This document shows, piece by piece, positions 20,425 to 29,947 of a stretch of 64,000 nucleotides of DNA (position 1 is its first letter; each line of letters starts with the position of its first letter). This stretch comes from Brasilonema sp. CT11. Its GTDB lineage: Bacteria; Cyanobacteriota; Cyanobacteriia; Cyanobacteriales; Nostocaceae. The DNA is taken from assembly GCF_017982655.1 (NCBI RefSeq), contig NZ_JABXYX010000006.1, forward strand, positions 1 to 64,000, given 5' to 3'. Under the pieces are notes generated by a model. That model had not been told where the DNA came from, did no database searches, and saw nothing but the letters and a program-made list of their open reading frames with translations. The position numbers were made by a program, and so were the translations under genes.

Positions 20425-20520
20425 TTACCCTGCGATACAGAAACGCATGACTTTACCAGTATTGTCATCAAGACGTTCCTTATGAACTGGATAACACTTC
20501 CACTTGCCTAGCGTTTTCAG
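20425..20520 (-). pseudogene. Short coding-like remnant upstream of the PsbP-like gene
   Basis: A 31-codon frame encodes LKTLGKWKCYPVHKERL and DDNTGKVMRFCIAG before a stop. It is immediately preceded in frame by TGA. The composition looks protein-like, unlike the surrounding DNA, but there is no start codon. It may be the end of a broken gene. I cannot name the family. Confidence 0.3.
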
Positions 20521-20621
20521 TCATAGCTTTTAAGGAAGCGAAATCTGATGCTCTCGTCTAGAGATTTGAATAACCGGAACACTCCTCTTTACCTTGTTAG
20601 AGTGCCCAGTGAAAGTGTTGA

Positions 20622-20786
20622 CTATAGTAAAATTGAGCAGATATTTTTTTGATACTCTTTCGGCAATGAGAGTCCTATAGTTATCAGTAGCAAAGTACCA
20701 GCATCTGATTGATTTACAGAAGCATTTTGACTGTGCATCACTGCTTTTAGCACCAGTAAAGCAGCTGTTAAGTTGAATATTTTCAT
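20622..20786 (-). CDS. Possible small secreted peptide
   Basis: From the ATG at 20786 the frame gives about 54 residues, opening with a signal-like segment MKIFNLTAALLVLKAVMHSQ and then a polar stretch. There is no good ribosome-binding site. Upstream codons extend the frame to 20870. It could equally be non-coding AT-rich DNA. It has no recognised family. Confidence 0.25.
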   Translation of the reverse strand: MKIFNLTAALLVLKAVMHSQNASVNQSDAGTLLLITIGLSLPKEYQKNICSILL

Positions 20787-20792
20787 CACCAT

Positions 20793-21287
20793 ATTTCTAT
20801 AAGGTGCTTTCACGATTTGTCCGTTAGTGTATTGATTTGATTCTTGAATAGGTTGGCTAAAAGCAAGCAAATAGTTTTATGATACAAAGTGATTTAAGTA
20901 ACACGCCGATGACAAGTAAACGGGTATCACTTGTAAATAACACCCTAATATCAATGCATCAATATAGATTAAGATTATTACTTTGTTATCACAGAATAAA
21001 AAGTAGAAATTATAACAAAATTTAGGATCAATTCAAGAGCGTACTAATCAGAGGATTCTCCTCCATCAGGTTATAAAACAATACCATTATTGTTAAAGAT
21101 TGTTTTTGGAGATTTCATACCTGTAGAACTCTGGGATGCAACGTAAGATTGGATTGGTTATTGTTCTTGCAAATTATCTTATCAGCAACCGTTCTGAACC
21201 CTCTGTTTGGGTTATAAAAATCCCCCGCAAGCTAAAGCTAAACAGAGGAAAAACGACACATTCTTTGTAAAAATGGAAATAATGCGA
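20793..21287. other. Intergenic region, nothing identified
   Basis: AT-rich sequence downstream of the transketolase-like gene. I see no clear terminator hairpin, repeat family or coding frame. Confidence 0.4.
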
Positions 21288-23201
21288 CTAACCAATAAGT
21301 TCCTTGACTTTATTGATGATGCCTTCAGGGTCAATTCCTTGATAGGGGTACTGTTCCCATAAACCACCACATCCCTCTTTGTGAGTTCCTAAGTGAGCAA
21401 ATTTTGGTGTCAGTCCCCGTTCAAGTAACCAAGTACCAAAACGGCTACCCAATCCTGTGCGGCGGTTGAAAGATTCAACAACCAATACAAACGGGGCTTT
21501 ACCAACTTTTGCCAGCATTTGTTCATCAATAACGTTGAGTGTTGGCTTATTAATTAAGCCGACATCAATTCCTTGCTGTTTGAGACGTTCCACGGCGTCA
21601 AGTGCGCGGTATAGTGCTTCACCAAAGCTGATGATATAACCAGCAGTTCCTTCACGCACAACTTCATCTTTACCGGGAGTAAAGGTGTAGCCTTCGCCGT
21701 GTAAGTCTTTGCCATTGGCATCGAGAATGTTCGGCGTTTTAGACCGGGTGGAGAAAATAAATCTGAGTCCCTGCTCAAAAAATACTGCTTCAACACAAGC
21801 TTTCATTTGAGCTGCGTCAGCGGGGAAATACAGTCGCGTTTCGTAGCCGTCATCTAAGCCATTATCGGCAAAGAAATTGTTTAAACCGAAGTGACAAGTA
21901 TTATCCGCCATGTCATCTATGCCAGAGTGAGAGAAGTGACATAGGACGTTGGAGTAGTTCAGCCGCGCCATTGTGATTTCGGAAACGCACATCTCCAGAA
22001 ATGCGCTGAAGGTGCCGAAAATACCCTGCTTACCTTTTTCCATACCGAAACCAGCAGCGGCGGAGAAGTTTCCTCGCTCCATAATGCCAGAACTGATGAA
22101 GATTTCTGGGTGAGCGTCGTGAATCTTGTTCAGTCCACAGGAGCCTTCGAGGTCACTATCGATACACATGACCTTTTCTTTACGCTCGGTTTCACTCAAG
22201 CGATCAAGGACGGACACCACAGCTTCGCCAAACACGGTGCGGTTGGAACCCAACTTATCGCCAGAACCGATAAAGGTATAGTTGTTTTTGGGTTTTTGAA
22301 TACTTTTGAGGTATCTAACGGCTTCAGTTAGTCCGCGCTTTTCCAAGTAGGCGATCGCCTTATCCGCTGGAATCACATCATGACCATGAGTCGAACCTTC
22401 GATACCTTCAATTCCCACAGCCATCTTGCGCTTGTTGACCAAAGCTACAGGTCCATCACTCGTCACTGCTTCACAGATACGACGATATAAATCATCCAAG
22501 TCTTCGCCGTCTCCTTCATTGACGCTGAGTCCGTGACCAGCTAATGTCTTACCGACACTAAATCCTGGTAAGTATTCCGAAGGATGTCCGGCGATAGTTA
22601 CATCATTATCATCGATAATGAGCTTGACATTAAGATTCTTGGCAACTGCTAAACGTGCTGCTTCCGCATCGTTACCTTCCTGTTGGGAACCGTCAGAGCC
22701 GAGACAGAAAACCACCTTATTCGGATTTGCCAGTGCGACACCATTGATGTAAGGCCAAATGTGTCCGAGGCGTCCGGAACTGAACTTCACTCCAGGAGTC
22801 AAGCCGAGTTCGGGGTGTCCAGGTAGTTTTGCACCAGCTTGGCGGTAATGAACAAGTTGTTCAGCACTTAACTCACCATGCAACACAGCCATAAGGTACT
22901 GGGTAGCAACGCGGTGTCCAGCTTCATCAAAGAAAATTGGCACGAATTTATCTGGTGCCCCCCGGAATAAGGCATCGAGGATAACGACTTCTGGTACTGT
23001 ATCGTAAGGACCGCCAGTGTGACCGCCTACACCGCTAGCAGCTCCTGTGGCTGTGAAGAAAACAATTGCATCACGACAGAGTTGAATATTGGCTTTGAGT
23101 GTCTCCCGTTGTTCATCGCTCAGAGTTGGATTGGCAGGGTTCAGTGCTATTTGCTTATAAGCACTAAGGTTTATAGGAAAGCTAGCTGTAGCAACAGTCA
23201 T
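21288..23201 (-). CDS. Transketolase-family thiamine-diphosphate enzyme
   Basis: A 637-residue ThDP-dependent protein. The transketolase N-terminal domain is clear: GVGGHTGGPYDTVPEVVILD, then HIWPYINGVAL and the ThDP/metal motif CLGSDGSQQEGNDAEAARLA continuing to IIDDNDVTI. The pyrimidine-binding domain has SDLEGSCGLN and FSAAAGFGMEKG. The C-terminal domain has PTLNVIDEQM. Sequence and length differ from classical Calvin-cycle transketolase, so the exact sugar substrates are uncertain. The ATG at 23201 (MTVATASF) with upstream ACAGGA is preferred to an open-frame start 66 bases earlier. Confidence 0.85.
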   Translation of the reverse strand: MTVATASFPINLSAYKQIALNPANPTLSDEQRETLKANIQLCRDAIVFFTATGAASGVGGHTGGPYDTVPEVVILDALFRGAPDKFVPIFFDEAGHRVATQYLMAVLHGELSAEQLVHYRQAGAKLPGHPELGLTPGVKFSSGRLGHIWPYINGVALANPNKVVFCLGSDGSQQEGNDAEAARLAVAKNLNVKLIIDDNDVTIAGHPSEYLPGFSVGKTLAGHGLSVNEGDGEDLDDLYRRICEAVTSDGPVALVNKRKMAVGIEGIEGSTHGHDVIPADKAIAYLEKRGLTEAVRYLKSIQKPKNNYTFIGSGDKLGSNRTVFGEAVVSVLDRLSETERKEKVMCIDSDLEGSCGLNKIHDAHPEIFISSGIMERGNFSAAAGFGMEKGKQGIFGTFSAFLEMCVSEITMARLNYSNVLCHFSHSGIDDMADNTCHFGLNNFFADNGLDDGYETRLYFPADAAQMKACVEAVFFEQGLRFIFSTRSKTPNILDANGKDLHGEGYTFTPGKDEVVREGTAGYIISFGEALYRALDAVERLKQQGIDVGLINKPTLNVIDEQMLAKVGKAPFVLVVESFNRRTGLGSRFGTWLLERGLTPKFAHLGTHKEGCGGLWEQYPYQGIDPEGIINKVKELIG

Positions 23202-23482
23202 GGTTGATATTCCTGTATGTAAATGAATGACACCAACAGAACCGTCTTCTTCGACGGTACACTGCAACGGTAAACTATATTGTTATGGTTGATTGCAACA
23301 AACACTTTGTGAACACTTTTGAATGGTAGGAAACGCTGCGGTTCTCCAAATAAAATAACAAGTTCTTTTTAAGTATAAATGCTCATCATAGTTTCTGAAC
23401 AAGAAAAATAAAGAAAATAAAAAATTTTCACAGCCATAGCCAAGTAGGGTTGGGTCTAAACGTAGAAAAATCTGCCAGCCTC

Positions 23483-23548
23483 CGGAAAAATCGCCCATGT
23501 ATAAATACTCATTTTCTCAGAAAAATCTAGGTTTGGGCGATTTTTCCG
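23483..23548. repeat. Hairpin upstream of the transketolase-like gene
   Basis: CGGAAAAATCGCCCA at 23483-23497 is matched by its exact complement at 23534-23548, with a 36-base AT-rich spacer. The wider gap 23202-24074 shows no convincing gene. Because the hairpin lies about 280 bases upstream of the start codon it could be in the leader or be a dispersed repeat; a related TTTTTCC stretch occurs at 23620. Confidence 0.5.
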
Positions 23549-24074
23549 CCCAGATCGTTGGCGCTAAACCAACTAATTAGTAATGAGGAAGCTCCCCTTG
23601 GGAGCCGCTGCGCTAAGGCAGATTTTTCCGGTTTTAATGAAGCGACATGACAAATGTTTATATCGAAAAATGCACGCTTTTGAACTTCAGTCAATTAGAC
23701 TAGAGAAGTGAATTAAAAATTTATGATAAAGATTTTTGCTCATAAAGATAAAAGCTTCATGAAGTTAGAAATAAGTTGACATTTTCGGTAGAAAAAGGTG
23801 CAAATAATATTTAAGGTGCATACTTTCAAAAAACAACTTCAGCTTTTAAAGCTTCATCAGAGTAAGAGCAAAGAGTGTTAAAAGTTCTTTGACAGTATCA
23901 AGCGAGAAAATGAAAAAACTTGCTTGCCCAGAGTAAATCGACTGAATAACGGGTGTCTACCAAAAGCTAAGCAACTCATGCTTCTTGATCGCTGAAATAC
24001 TAATGCAACGTACAGGTGCTTAGTGTTGTGTCAGTCAAGTATCTGCAGCAAACCCGTAATCACAAGAATTTACT

Positions 24075-24329
24075 ATGTACAGCCAAATGCTTCAGGCTTT
24101 CACTAAAAATACCCCAATGTTGAGTGAGTCTCAACTAGTAAAGGTTCCTTTGCTGATTAAAGGCATGACACCAAAAGCCGAGAGAATTGTCTTGAACACT
24201 ACACACAATAAAAACACACAAGTTGCTAAAGTGTTCATTCCACATTTCAATCTTTCTGGTGTCTCTATTTCGCATCAACAACTAAAAACTCAGCAATCAG
24301 GGACAGTGAAATTCAACAAACAAATCTGA
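24075..24329 (+). CDS. Possible small protein, unrecognised
   Basis: The frame gives 84 residues (MYSQMLQAFTKNTPML ... QSGTVKFNKQI), basic and Ser/Thr-rich, with no signal peptide or membrane segment. No ribosome-binding site precedes the ATG. It is the only frame of any size in this 1.6-kb gap, and the codon pattern is acceptable. Treat it as a candidate only. Confidence 0.3.
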   Translation: MYSQMLQAFTKNTPMLSESQLVKVPLLIKGMTPKAERIVLNTTHNKNTQVAKVFIPHFNLSGVSISHQQLKTQQSGTVKFNKQI

Positions 24330-24359
24330 AATAAAAACCACTCTGCCTCTTAAACCAGT

Positions 24360-24480
24360 GAACAGTGAACAGTACCAGCCGCAGTGAACAAGGGGTGGAC
24401 TCGTCCGTTTCCTGCCTGGTAACTGATAACTGATACTACGCTTCCTTGGTAACTGATAACTGTTAACAAGAGTAGGCAAG
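24360..24480. repeat. Short tandem heptamers and AACTGATAACTG repeats
   Basis: AGTGAACAGTGAACAGT is a heptameric short tandem repeat. It is followed by two copies of TGGTAACTGATAACTG separated by a CGCTTCCT spacer. Such repeats are typical of intergenic DNA in heterocystous cyanobacteria. Confidence 0.6.
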
Positions 24481-24759
24481 AGTTTCAACATCACAGGCAA
24501 GTACCAGACTCTATGGTAGCTCTGTTCGTGCTAAGGGTGACTAAATTTGCCTTTGAGCAAAGCTTGGTATGAGTTAACTAGAGTCAACAGCGCAACTATC
24601 GGTGATGACATAATCAGCGCGTCTATATGAGATCTAACTCATATGATCATGCCTATCAAGTCATGGTCGAATGGTTGTTGTCTATTGCGCTTCATCTCAC
24701 CAATAAGTGTTTTACCTGGATCTAGACCACTTTGTCATTGTTCATGAGTTTTTTGTAGA

Positions 24760-24846
24760 ACTTACGCACGCGCTACTAAAAACAGTGGGTTGCGTTCGCG
24801 TCCCAGAGGTCGCTGCGGACTATGGTTACGTTGTTCGTGCGTAAGT
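24760..24846. mobile_element. Miniature inverted-repeat element (about 87 bp)
   Basis: ACTTACGCACG at 24760-24770 is repeated inverted as CGTGCGTAAGT at 24836-24846. The interior is GC-rich and contains no coding frame. Ends of this sequence type are common at cyanobacterial insertion sequences, so this is probably a non-autonomous element or an internally deleted copy. It lies just upstream of the beta-helix gene. Confidence 0.55.
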
Positions 24847-24889
24847 CCTGATTTGGTCAAGACAAACAACAAACGAGGATTGATGGAAC

Positions 24890-26902
24890 ATGAGTACTAT
24901 TAACGTGATGTCTAATGCTGACAATGGTGCTGGTTCTCTTAGAGAGGCGATCGCTCAAGCAAAATCAGGTGATACCATTCAATTTGGCTCTAACCTCGCC
25001 AATCAAACAATTAACCTTACCTCAGGTGAACTCACTGTAGACAAAAACCTGACAGTTGATGGTGCAGGTACTAGTGGTCTAACCATTAGTGGCAATAATG
25101 CGAGCCGAATTTTCGATGTCACAACACCAGGCTCAAGTTTTACTTTGCGAAATTTGACCCTTGCCAATGGAAAATCCAGTGGTGAAGGTGAAAATGGTGC
25201 CGGAGGTGCAATTCGGACAGTGACTAGTGATAAGCTCACCACTCTCAACGTAGAGAATAGCAAATTTATAAATAACGCCTCTTCAGGAAATGGAGGAGGT
25301 GCAATTTGGGCAGGGTTTAATACAGCCAACACCATCACTAACAGTCTGTTTGAGGGTAACGATGGTACTGCTGGTAAAAGCGAACGCGGTGGCGGAGCGA
25401 TCGCAGTTAATAATAACAGTGCTCTGACGGTCAAAGGTAGTGAGTTCGATAATAACAAGGGAACTAATGGCGGTGCGATCAACACTGTATTGAGCACACT
25501 CACAGTAGAAGACTCTACTTTTCGCAATAATGACTCAACCGCTGGAGGTCCGATTGGTCCCAATACCATAGGTTACGGTGGAGCCATCTATACTGATGGA
25601 GCGAATGCCTCTGGAGCGAATTTCGATCATGGTTCTGTAGGCGGCACAATTACCATTCGCAACAGCAAATTTGAGGGTAACAAAGGTGCTGGACAAGGGG
25701 GAGGACTGTTTCTGTATGCTTATTCCCCAGACAAGATCATCGTTGACAATTCCACAATCACTAAAAATGAGGTCGTTCCGGATAGTCAAGGTGATTCACT
25801 CGGCGGTGGTTTGCGAATTGGTAATGGTGAGTTTACTATCAACAACACCACTTTCACAGATAATCGGGCACTGGAGCAAGGTGGTGGTTTGTGGGTAGGA
25901 GAACAAGCGCCAGGTACCATCACCAAGAGTACGTTCTCTGGTAATCGAGCCGAGAGTACTGATGGCAAAAATGGTCTGGGTGGAGCGATCGCTTTAGCTA
26001 ATGGCTCTAATCCCGTCACTATCGATGGTACGACTGTTGCTAACAACTATGCTGGGTGGCAAGGTGGAGGCATTTCTGGAGGAGGTTCGTCCACTACTGT
26101 TAAAAATTCAACCTTTGCAAATAACGTTGCTTACAATGGTGGTAACAATTGGAACATTAAAAACCAAGTTACTGATCAACTCAGCGATGGTGGAGGAAAT
26201 ACTCAATGGCCAGCTAAGAACTCGAATGACCCCACTGACATCAATGTCACAGCATCTATTAATATTGCACAGCCTGACTTGAGTAATTTGCAGAACACCA
26301 GCCAAAACGTAAGCAATTCAGTTACTGACAATGGTTCTAATCTGGGTACAACCATTACCCCAGCATCTGTGAGTGACAATAGCTCAAGTAAAGGTACTTC
26401 TGTAGACGCCATAAGCAATACTTCCAACAATAATCCTAATGACAACCTTACCCCTGTCGCTGTTAATGGAAATAGCTCTAGCAATGCTTCGGATGGTAGT
26501 CTTACTCAAGTGCCCGGTAACGATAGATCCAGCAGCAGTACCCCTATATTCACTGTCAGTGGTGATAAGCTACTGTGTGGTAATATTACTCAGGCTGATC
26601 ATCTCTACAGTGGTCTTAGCCAGGACACTCTCACACAAGGCAAGGGAATTGACAACTCTGCGCTCACTCCTGGTCAAGGCTCTCAATTAAATTCTCAGTT
26701 GAACTCTGGACAAAACTATGTCGGCTTATTGGACACTCTGACTCCGAGTCATTTTTCAACCAGCCAGCCAGGTCAAGATAGCTCGAATATGGACAACATT
26801 CAGCCTCGGTCACTGGCGAATTTGGAAAAAGTCAATACTCCAACGCTTACCAGTAATCCCCAATTTTTATCTGGACAAAGTTACTCTACTTCAACTCTGT
26901 AA
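24890..26902 (+). CDS. Right-handed beta-helix repeat surface protein
   Basis: The 670-residue protein begins TINVMSNADNGAGSLREAIA, the usual opening of CSLREA/polymorphic-outer-membrane-type beta-helix proteins. About 430 residues of imperfect repeats follow, with GGGAI, GNNGT-like and NSTFxNN motifs (GGGAIWAGFN, SKFEGNKGAGQGGGLFLYA). From about residue 440 it is a Ser/Asn/Thr/Gln-rich low-complexity tail. No classical signal peptide is seen, which suggests type I or another export route. The role is probably extracellular or cell-surface. GAGGA lies 11 bases before the ATG. Confidence 0.8.
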   Translation: MSTINVMSNADNGAGSLREAIAQAKSGDTIQFGSNLANQTINLTSGELTVDKNLTVDGAGTSGLTISGNNASRIFDVTTPGSSFTLRNLTLANGKSSGEGENGAGGAIRTVTSDKLTTLNVENSKFINNASSGNGGGAIWAGFNTANTITNSLFEGNDGTAGKSERGGGAIAVNNNSALTVKGSEFDNNKGTNGGAINTVLSTLTVEDSTFRNNDSTAGGPIGPNTIGYGGAIYTDGANASGANFDHGSVGGTITIRNSKFEGNKGAGQGGGLFLYAYSPDKIIVDNSTITKNEVVPDSQGDSLGGGLRIGNGEFTINNTTFTDNRALEQGGGLWVGEQAPGTITKSTFSGNRAESTDGKNGLGGAIALANGSNPVTIDGTTVANNYAGWQGGGISGGGSSTTVKNSTFANNVAYNGGNNWNIKNQVTDQLSDGGGNTQWPAKNSNDPTDINVTASINIAQPDLSNLQNTSQNVSNSVTDNGSNLGTTITPASVSDNSSSKGTSVDAISNTSNNNPNDNLTPVAVNGNSSSNASDGSLTQVPGNDRSSSSTPIFTVSGDKLLCGNITQADHLYSGLSQDTLTQGKGIDNSALTPGQGSQLNSQLNSGQNYVGLLDTLTPSHFSTSQPGQDSSNMDNIQPRSLANLEKVNTPTLTSNPQFLSGQSYSTSTL

Positions 26903-26942
26903 GGTTATCGCATGACAAAACATGGTGGGTTAATCGCTGACT

Positions 26943-28070
26943 ATGAAGCCTAAAACACCAATAATGGATTCCAAGGTCCAGCAACGCATATCAGTGCAAC
27001 GCCCACACCGCGTCACACGTTATAGGCTTGCACGGCTCGTCCTGCTGGGAGTGATTACTTTTGTCCTGTCCGGCGTGCCGCCAATTATGGCGACTCAGAG
27101 CAAGCCGATCTCAGAAGCTGATTTATCGCCCGTTATATTGGGTAGCAACACGACAGGTGAGACACGTGACCCCGCCTATTGGCCATTTGATGCACACAGC
27201 CCTTGGAATATGCCAATCGGCTCTGAAGCGCAGTTCGAGCCGGTGAGTTCGTCCGAGTGGACGACGCAAGCGTTGAAGTACGGTCTCCAGATCAATACAA
27301 CAGACTGGTCTATCCCGATCTTTATAGCTGATGCATCTGATCCGATGCGCAGCATTTATAGCACCGACTACGACAAACTTGCTTTCGAGATGCACGTGCC
27401 AGACGCCGCTGTACCGGATTCTAGCGAGGACGGTCATCTGCATATCATCGACGAAACCCACAATTTTGTCATAGAGATGCTCTGGGCAAAGAGGCGGGCT
27501 GACGGCAACCTTGAAGCACCGTACCCCAACAAAATTGACTTGAAGGGTCTTGGAGTCTTTGACACCTACCACGGCTCGTGTGCCTACGGTGGCTCGTGTA
27601 CAGCTGGGCTGATCCGCAAGGGGGAACTCCACAACGGGATTCGACACGCACTGCGAATCTCGCTCACAACTGCTGTCTTAAATAAGAACACCCCTAGTGG
27701 AAAGCCTTATGTATGGCCTGCGAACTGGGCTGACGACGACGGCAATGGCAGCAGCTATACTGGGACGGGGAATGTGTACATGGGTTCGTTGCTGGCAATC
27801 CCAACAGACGTTAACATTGAGGCTATTGTCGGACCACCGGGCACACCGATCTACGAGCTGGCTCGCGCCCTCCAAGACTACGGTGCCTATGTAGTGGATC
27901 GGGGTCACCTTAACCTGTACGGTGAACCCTCAGCAGACGAAGAAGTGAAACAGCTTTCATGGGAAGGTCTGCAAGCACTGCCAAAGTACCTTCAGGTGGT
28001 AGCGAACAACAGTTCACAGCGTGTTGGTGGTGGCGGGACACCTCGTCGTCCACTAGCTCCTTCGTTTTAA
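26943..28070 (+). CDS. Secreted protein of unknown function, GC-richer than its surroundings
   Basis: This is a 375-residue protein with a basic N-terminus and a hydrophobic signal segment (LVLLGVITFVLSGVPPIMA, residues 31-49). The mature part contains YWPFDAHSPWNMPIG, LHIIDETHNFVIEMLWAKR, FDTYHGSCAYGGSCTAGLIR and HALRISLTTAVLN, and ends in a Gly/Pro/Arg tail. I do not recognise the family by name. The layout suggests a periplasmic or extracellular enzyme or binding protein. Its coding DNA is visibly more GC-rich than flanking genes, pointing to horizontal transfer. It starts 40 bases after the beta-helix gene. Confidence 0.75.
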   Translation: MKPKTPIMDSKVQQRISVQRPHRVTRYRLARLVLLGVITFVLSGVPPIMATQSKPISEADLSPVILGSNTTGETRDPAYWPFDAHSPWNMPIGSEAQFEPVSSSEWTTQALKYGLQINTTDWSIPIFIADASDPMRSIYSTDYDKLAFEMHVPDAAVPDSSEDGHLHIIDETHNFVIEMLWAKRRADGNLEAPYPNKIDLKGLGVFDTYHGSCAYGGSCTAGLIRKGELHNGIRHALRISLTTAVLNKNTPSGKPYVWPANWADDDGNGSSYTGTGNVYMGSLLAIPTDVNIEAIVGPPGTPIYELARALQDYGAYVVDRGHLNLYGEPSADEEVKQLSWEGLQALPKYLQVVANNSSQRVGGGGTPRRPLAPSF

Positions 28071-28163
28071 GTCGTTGATGGTGCACAGTCCTAAGCAAAT
28101 ACACACTTTTGTTTTGCTTTTTTGTGCTGTTTTCTACCTGATTCCTAAATAACGTGAACAACA

Positions 28164-28196
28164 AGATTCCCGACTTCTTTAAGAAGTCGGGAATCT
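28164..28196. repeat. Perfect palindrome, possible terminator
   Basis: Two 16-base arms (AGATTCCCGACTTCTT and its complement) flank a single T. It lies about 95 bases after the gene ending at 28070. It has the look of a dispersed cyanobacterial palindrome that may double as a terminator. Confidence 0.65.
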
Positions 28197-28211
28197 GAAC
28201 ATGCCCGATGT

Positions 28212-28325
28212 TCACAAATCAAAAATGATACCTGTACCCGTTGCAATATCCAGAATTTTTTGTCCACTTTGGAGTTTGGCCAGTTGAATTAGGCGATTCC
28301 TAGCCCCTAAGAGGGACCGCACTCA
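28212..28325 (-). pseudogene. Remnant of a SAM-dependent methyltransferase
   Basis: On the minus strand the stretch encodes LGARNRLIQLAKLQSGQ then KILDIATGTGIIFDL and a stop. This is the SAM-binding motif I region of UbiE/COQ5-type methyltransferases, truncated right after the glycine motif. No start and no downstream domain remain. Sequence to its right (28326-28460) shows no further coding. Confidence 0.65.
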
Positions 28326-28460
28326 AACGACGGAGAGCTACGCTTAACGCCAATAGGAGCGTAAAATCTGCCTTGGTTGTAATGAGTTCGAGAATTGAAG
28401 TCAGCAAATAGCTGCTGTTTATAATTTTTTCTTTTCTAGTTACTGTTTGTTAACACCATG

Positions 28461-29036
28461 TCAATTTTTCTCGTGCAGGATGTTATTGACATTCTCAGTG
28501 TTCGCCAAATGCACATTACCGGGGGGATGAACCATTATGGCAATGCAGGGTGAGGAGGCGTTTGCTTGTTTTGCAAATTCAAAAGCGATGCCAAGCTTTG
28601 CATCATCATATATGGTCGGGTTTCCATCTACCGGATGCGCGTTGGGGAAGCGGCCCAAGATTTGCACTCTGGTACTCGCAGTAGAGATACCCTCATGCGT
28701 ATGATACCAAGGAGATGTAACTCGAATAACATCAATACTAGAGCCAGAAAGCGGCTGGACGTTCAGTGCACCGTTGCTGACTGTATGAATGAACAGGGTA
28801 TCAGTCCGACTTTTGTTTTTTGAAACCCAGACCCCTCGGAACTGTGACATACCCACATCTACAGCATCTGGTTTGGGGAGTTTGTTGAGGTAGAAATTAG
28901 CATTGCTGCCGAGGTGTGTCTGCCCGATACTTTGACCGGGAATGATCAGATCGGAAGCGGCTTGTGCTGCCACGGGCGGCAGCGCTGCTATAGCCAATGC
29001 AACACCAAGACCGAAAACAGCTAATGCCTGTCTCAT
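28461..29036 (-). CDS. Secreted hypothetical protein
   Basis: From the ATG at 29036 the protein has 191 residues. It opens with a clear signal peptide (VFGLGVALAIAALPPVAAQA) followed by SDLIIPGQSIGQTHLGSNA. The mature part includes MSQFRGVWVSKNKSRTDTLF and VTSPWYHTHEGISTAS. It looks like a small beta-rich periplasmic domain, possibly binding or regulatory. I do not recognise the family. The open frame continues 69 codons upstream through a hairpin, but only the 29036 start gives a proper signal peptide. Confidence 0.65.
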   Translation of the reverse strand: MRQALAVFGLGVALAIAALPPVAAQAASDLIIPGQSIGQTHLGSNANFYLNKLPKPDAVDVGMSQFRGVWVSKNKSRTDTLFIHTVSNGALNVQPLSGSSIDVIRVTSPWYHTHEGISTASTRVQILGRFPNAHPVDGNPTIYDDAKLGIAFEFAKQANASSPCIAIMVHPPGNVHLANTENVNNILHEKN

Positions 29037-29117
29037 ATTTTCATATGGCGTCAAGTTGATTATAATTTCTTCACTAGCGAAAAAGTGAATTACGGATTTG
29101 TGTGAATAACAAATGGC

Positions 29118-29161
29118 AGGGGTACAGGGAACTTTAGTTTTCAAAAGTTCCCTGTACCCCT
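29118..29161. repeat. 18-bp hairpin downstream of rtcB
   Basis: AGGGGTACAGGGAACTTT at 29118-29135 and its complement at 29144-29161 enclose an eight-base loop. It lies between the rtcB stop (minus strand) and the start of the secreted hypothetical gene, and may end the rtcB transcript, though no T-run follows. Confidence 0.6.
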
Positions 29162-29227
29162 TGTAAGAACTGCAAGAACTGCATCCCTCGGGGTGGGGTG
29201 AAACGAGAATTATGGGCAAGCCTAAAT

Positions 29228-29947
29228 TCAACCCTTCACACAAAGGACTTGCTTGAGTGTTGCTGCAACCTCAACCAAATCCGCTTGATTATTCATCACC
29301 TCATCTATCGGCTTATAAGCACTGGGAATTTCATCCAAAACACCTGTATCTTTACGACACTCTACACCTTTTGTTTGCTCAATCAAATCATCAAGCGTGT
29401 AGGTATTTTTCGCCTTACTTCTTGATAGCAAACGTCCGGCACCGTGGGAACAACTGCAAAAACTGTTGGCAGAACCTTTACCCTTAACAATGTAAGATTT
29501 ACTCCCCATCGAACCGGGGATAATGCCATAATCTTCTTCTGTTGCCCGAACTGCACCTTTACGAGTCACGTAGACATCCTCACCAAAATGCACTTCTTTT
29601 TCAGCGTAGTTGTGATGGCAGTTCACTTCCAATAAAGGCTTAGTCGCTTTACCACCCGCTAGATGCTTTTCGACGATGCGCTTAAAACGCCCCATCATCA
29701 CCTCACGGTTGAAACGCGCATAATTCTGCGCCCACTGCAAATCATGCCAGTATGCTTGAAATTCTGGCGTACCAGCGACAAAATGAGCTAAATCGGGGTC
29801 AGGTAATTTATTACCCGCCATTTTTGCTAATTCTTTAGCTGTATTAATGTGGCACTGCGCTAGATTATTCCCGATATGGCGGGAACCGGAATGCAACATC
29901 AGCCAAACTTGGTTCTCTGTATCGAGGCAAACTTCTATGAAGTGATT
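29228..29947 (-). CDS. rtcB: RtcB RNA ligase, exon 2 (C-terminal part)
   Basis: RtcB joins RNA 2',3'-cyclic phosphate or 3'-phosphate ends to 5'-OH ends using GTP and Mn, for tRNA or RNA repair. This exon encodes 239 residues beginning NHFIEVCLDTENQVWLMLHS, which contains the family's GMP-contacting Asn and Mn-binding His. Later come EVNCHHNYAEKEV and the guanylylated-His region FCSCSHGAGRLLSR. It joins in frame to exon 1 (30991-31452), giving a 393-residue protein close to the usual ~400. A TTG at 29950 could be called as a separate start, but that is an artefact of the intron. Confidence 0.9.
   Translation of the reverse strand, partial: NHFIEVCLDTENQVWLMLHSGSRHIGNNLAQCHINTAKELAKMAGNKLPDPDLAHFVAGTPEFQAYWHDLQWAQNYARFNREVMMGRFKRIVEKHLAGGKATKPLLEVNCHHNYAEKEVHFGEDVYVTRKGAVRATEEDYGIIPGSMGSKSYIVKGKGSANSFCSCSHGAGRLLSRSKAKNTYTLDDLIEQTKGVECRKDTGVLDEIPSAYKPIDEVMNNQADLVEVAATLKQVLCVKG

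Noticed and set aside
25003-25569. 188-residue minus-strand frame in the beta-helix gene
   Set aside because: Antisense shadow of a repetitive gene; it has a biased Leu/Pro/Val composition and no motif or ribosome-binding site.
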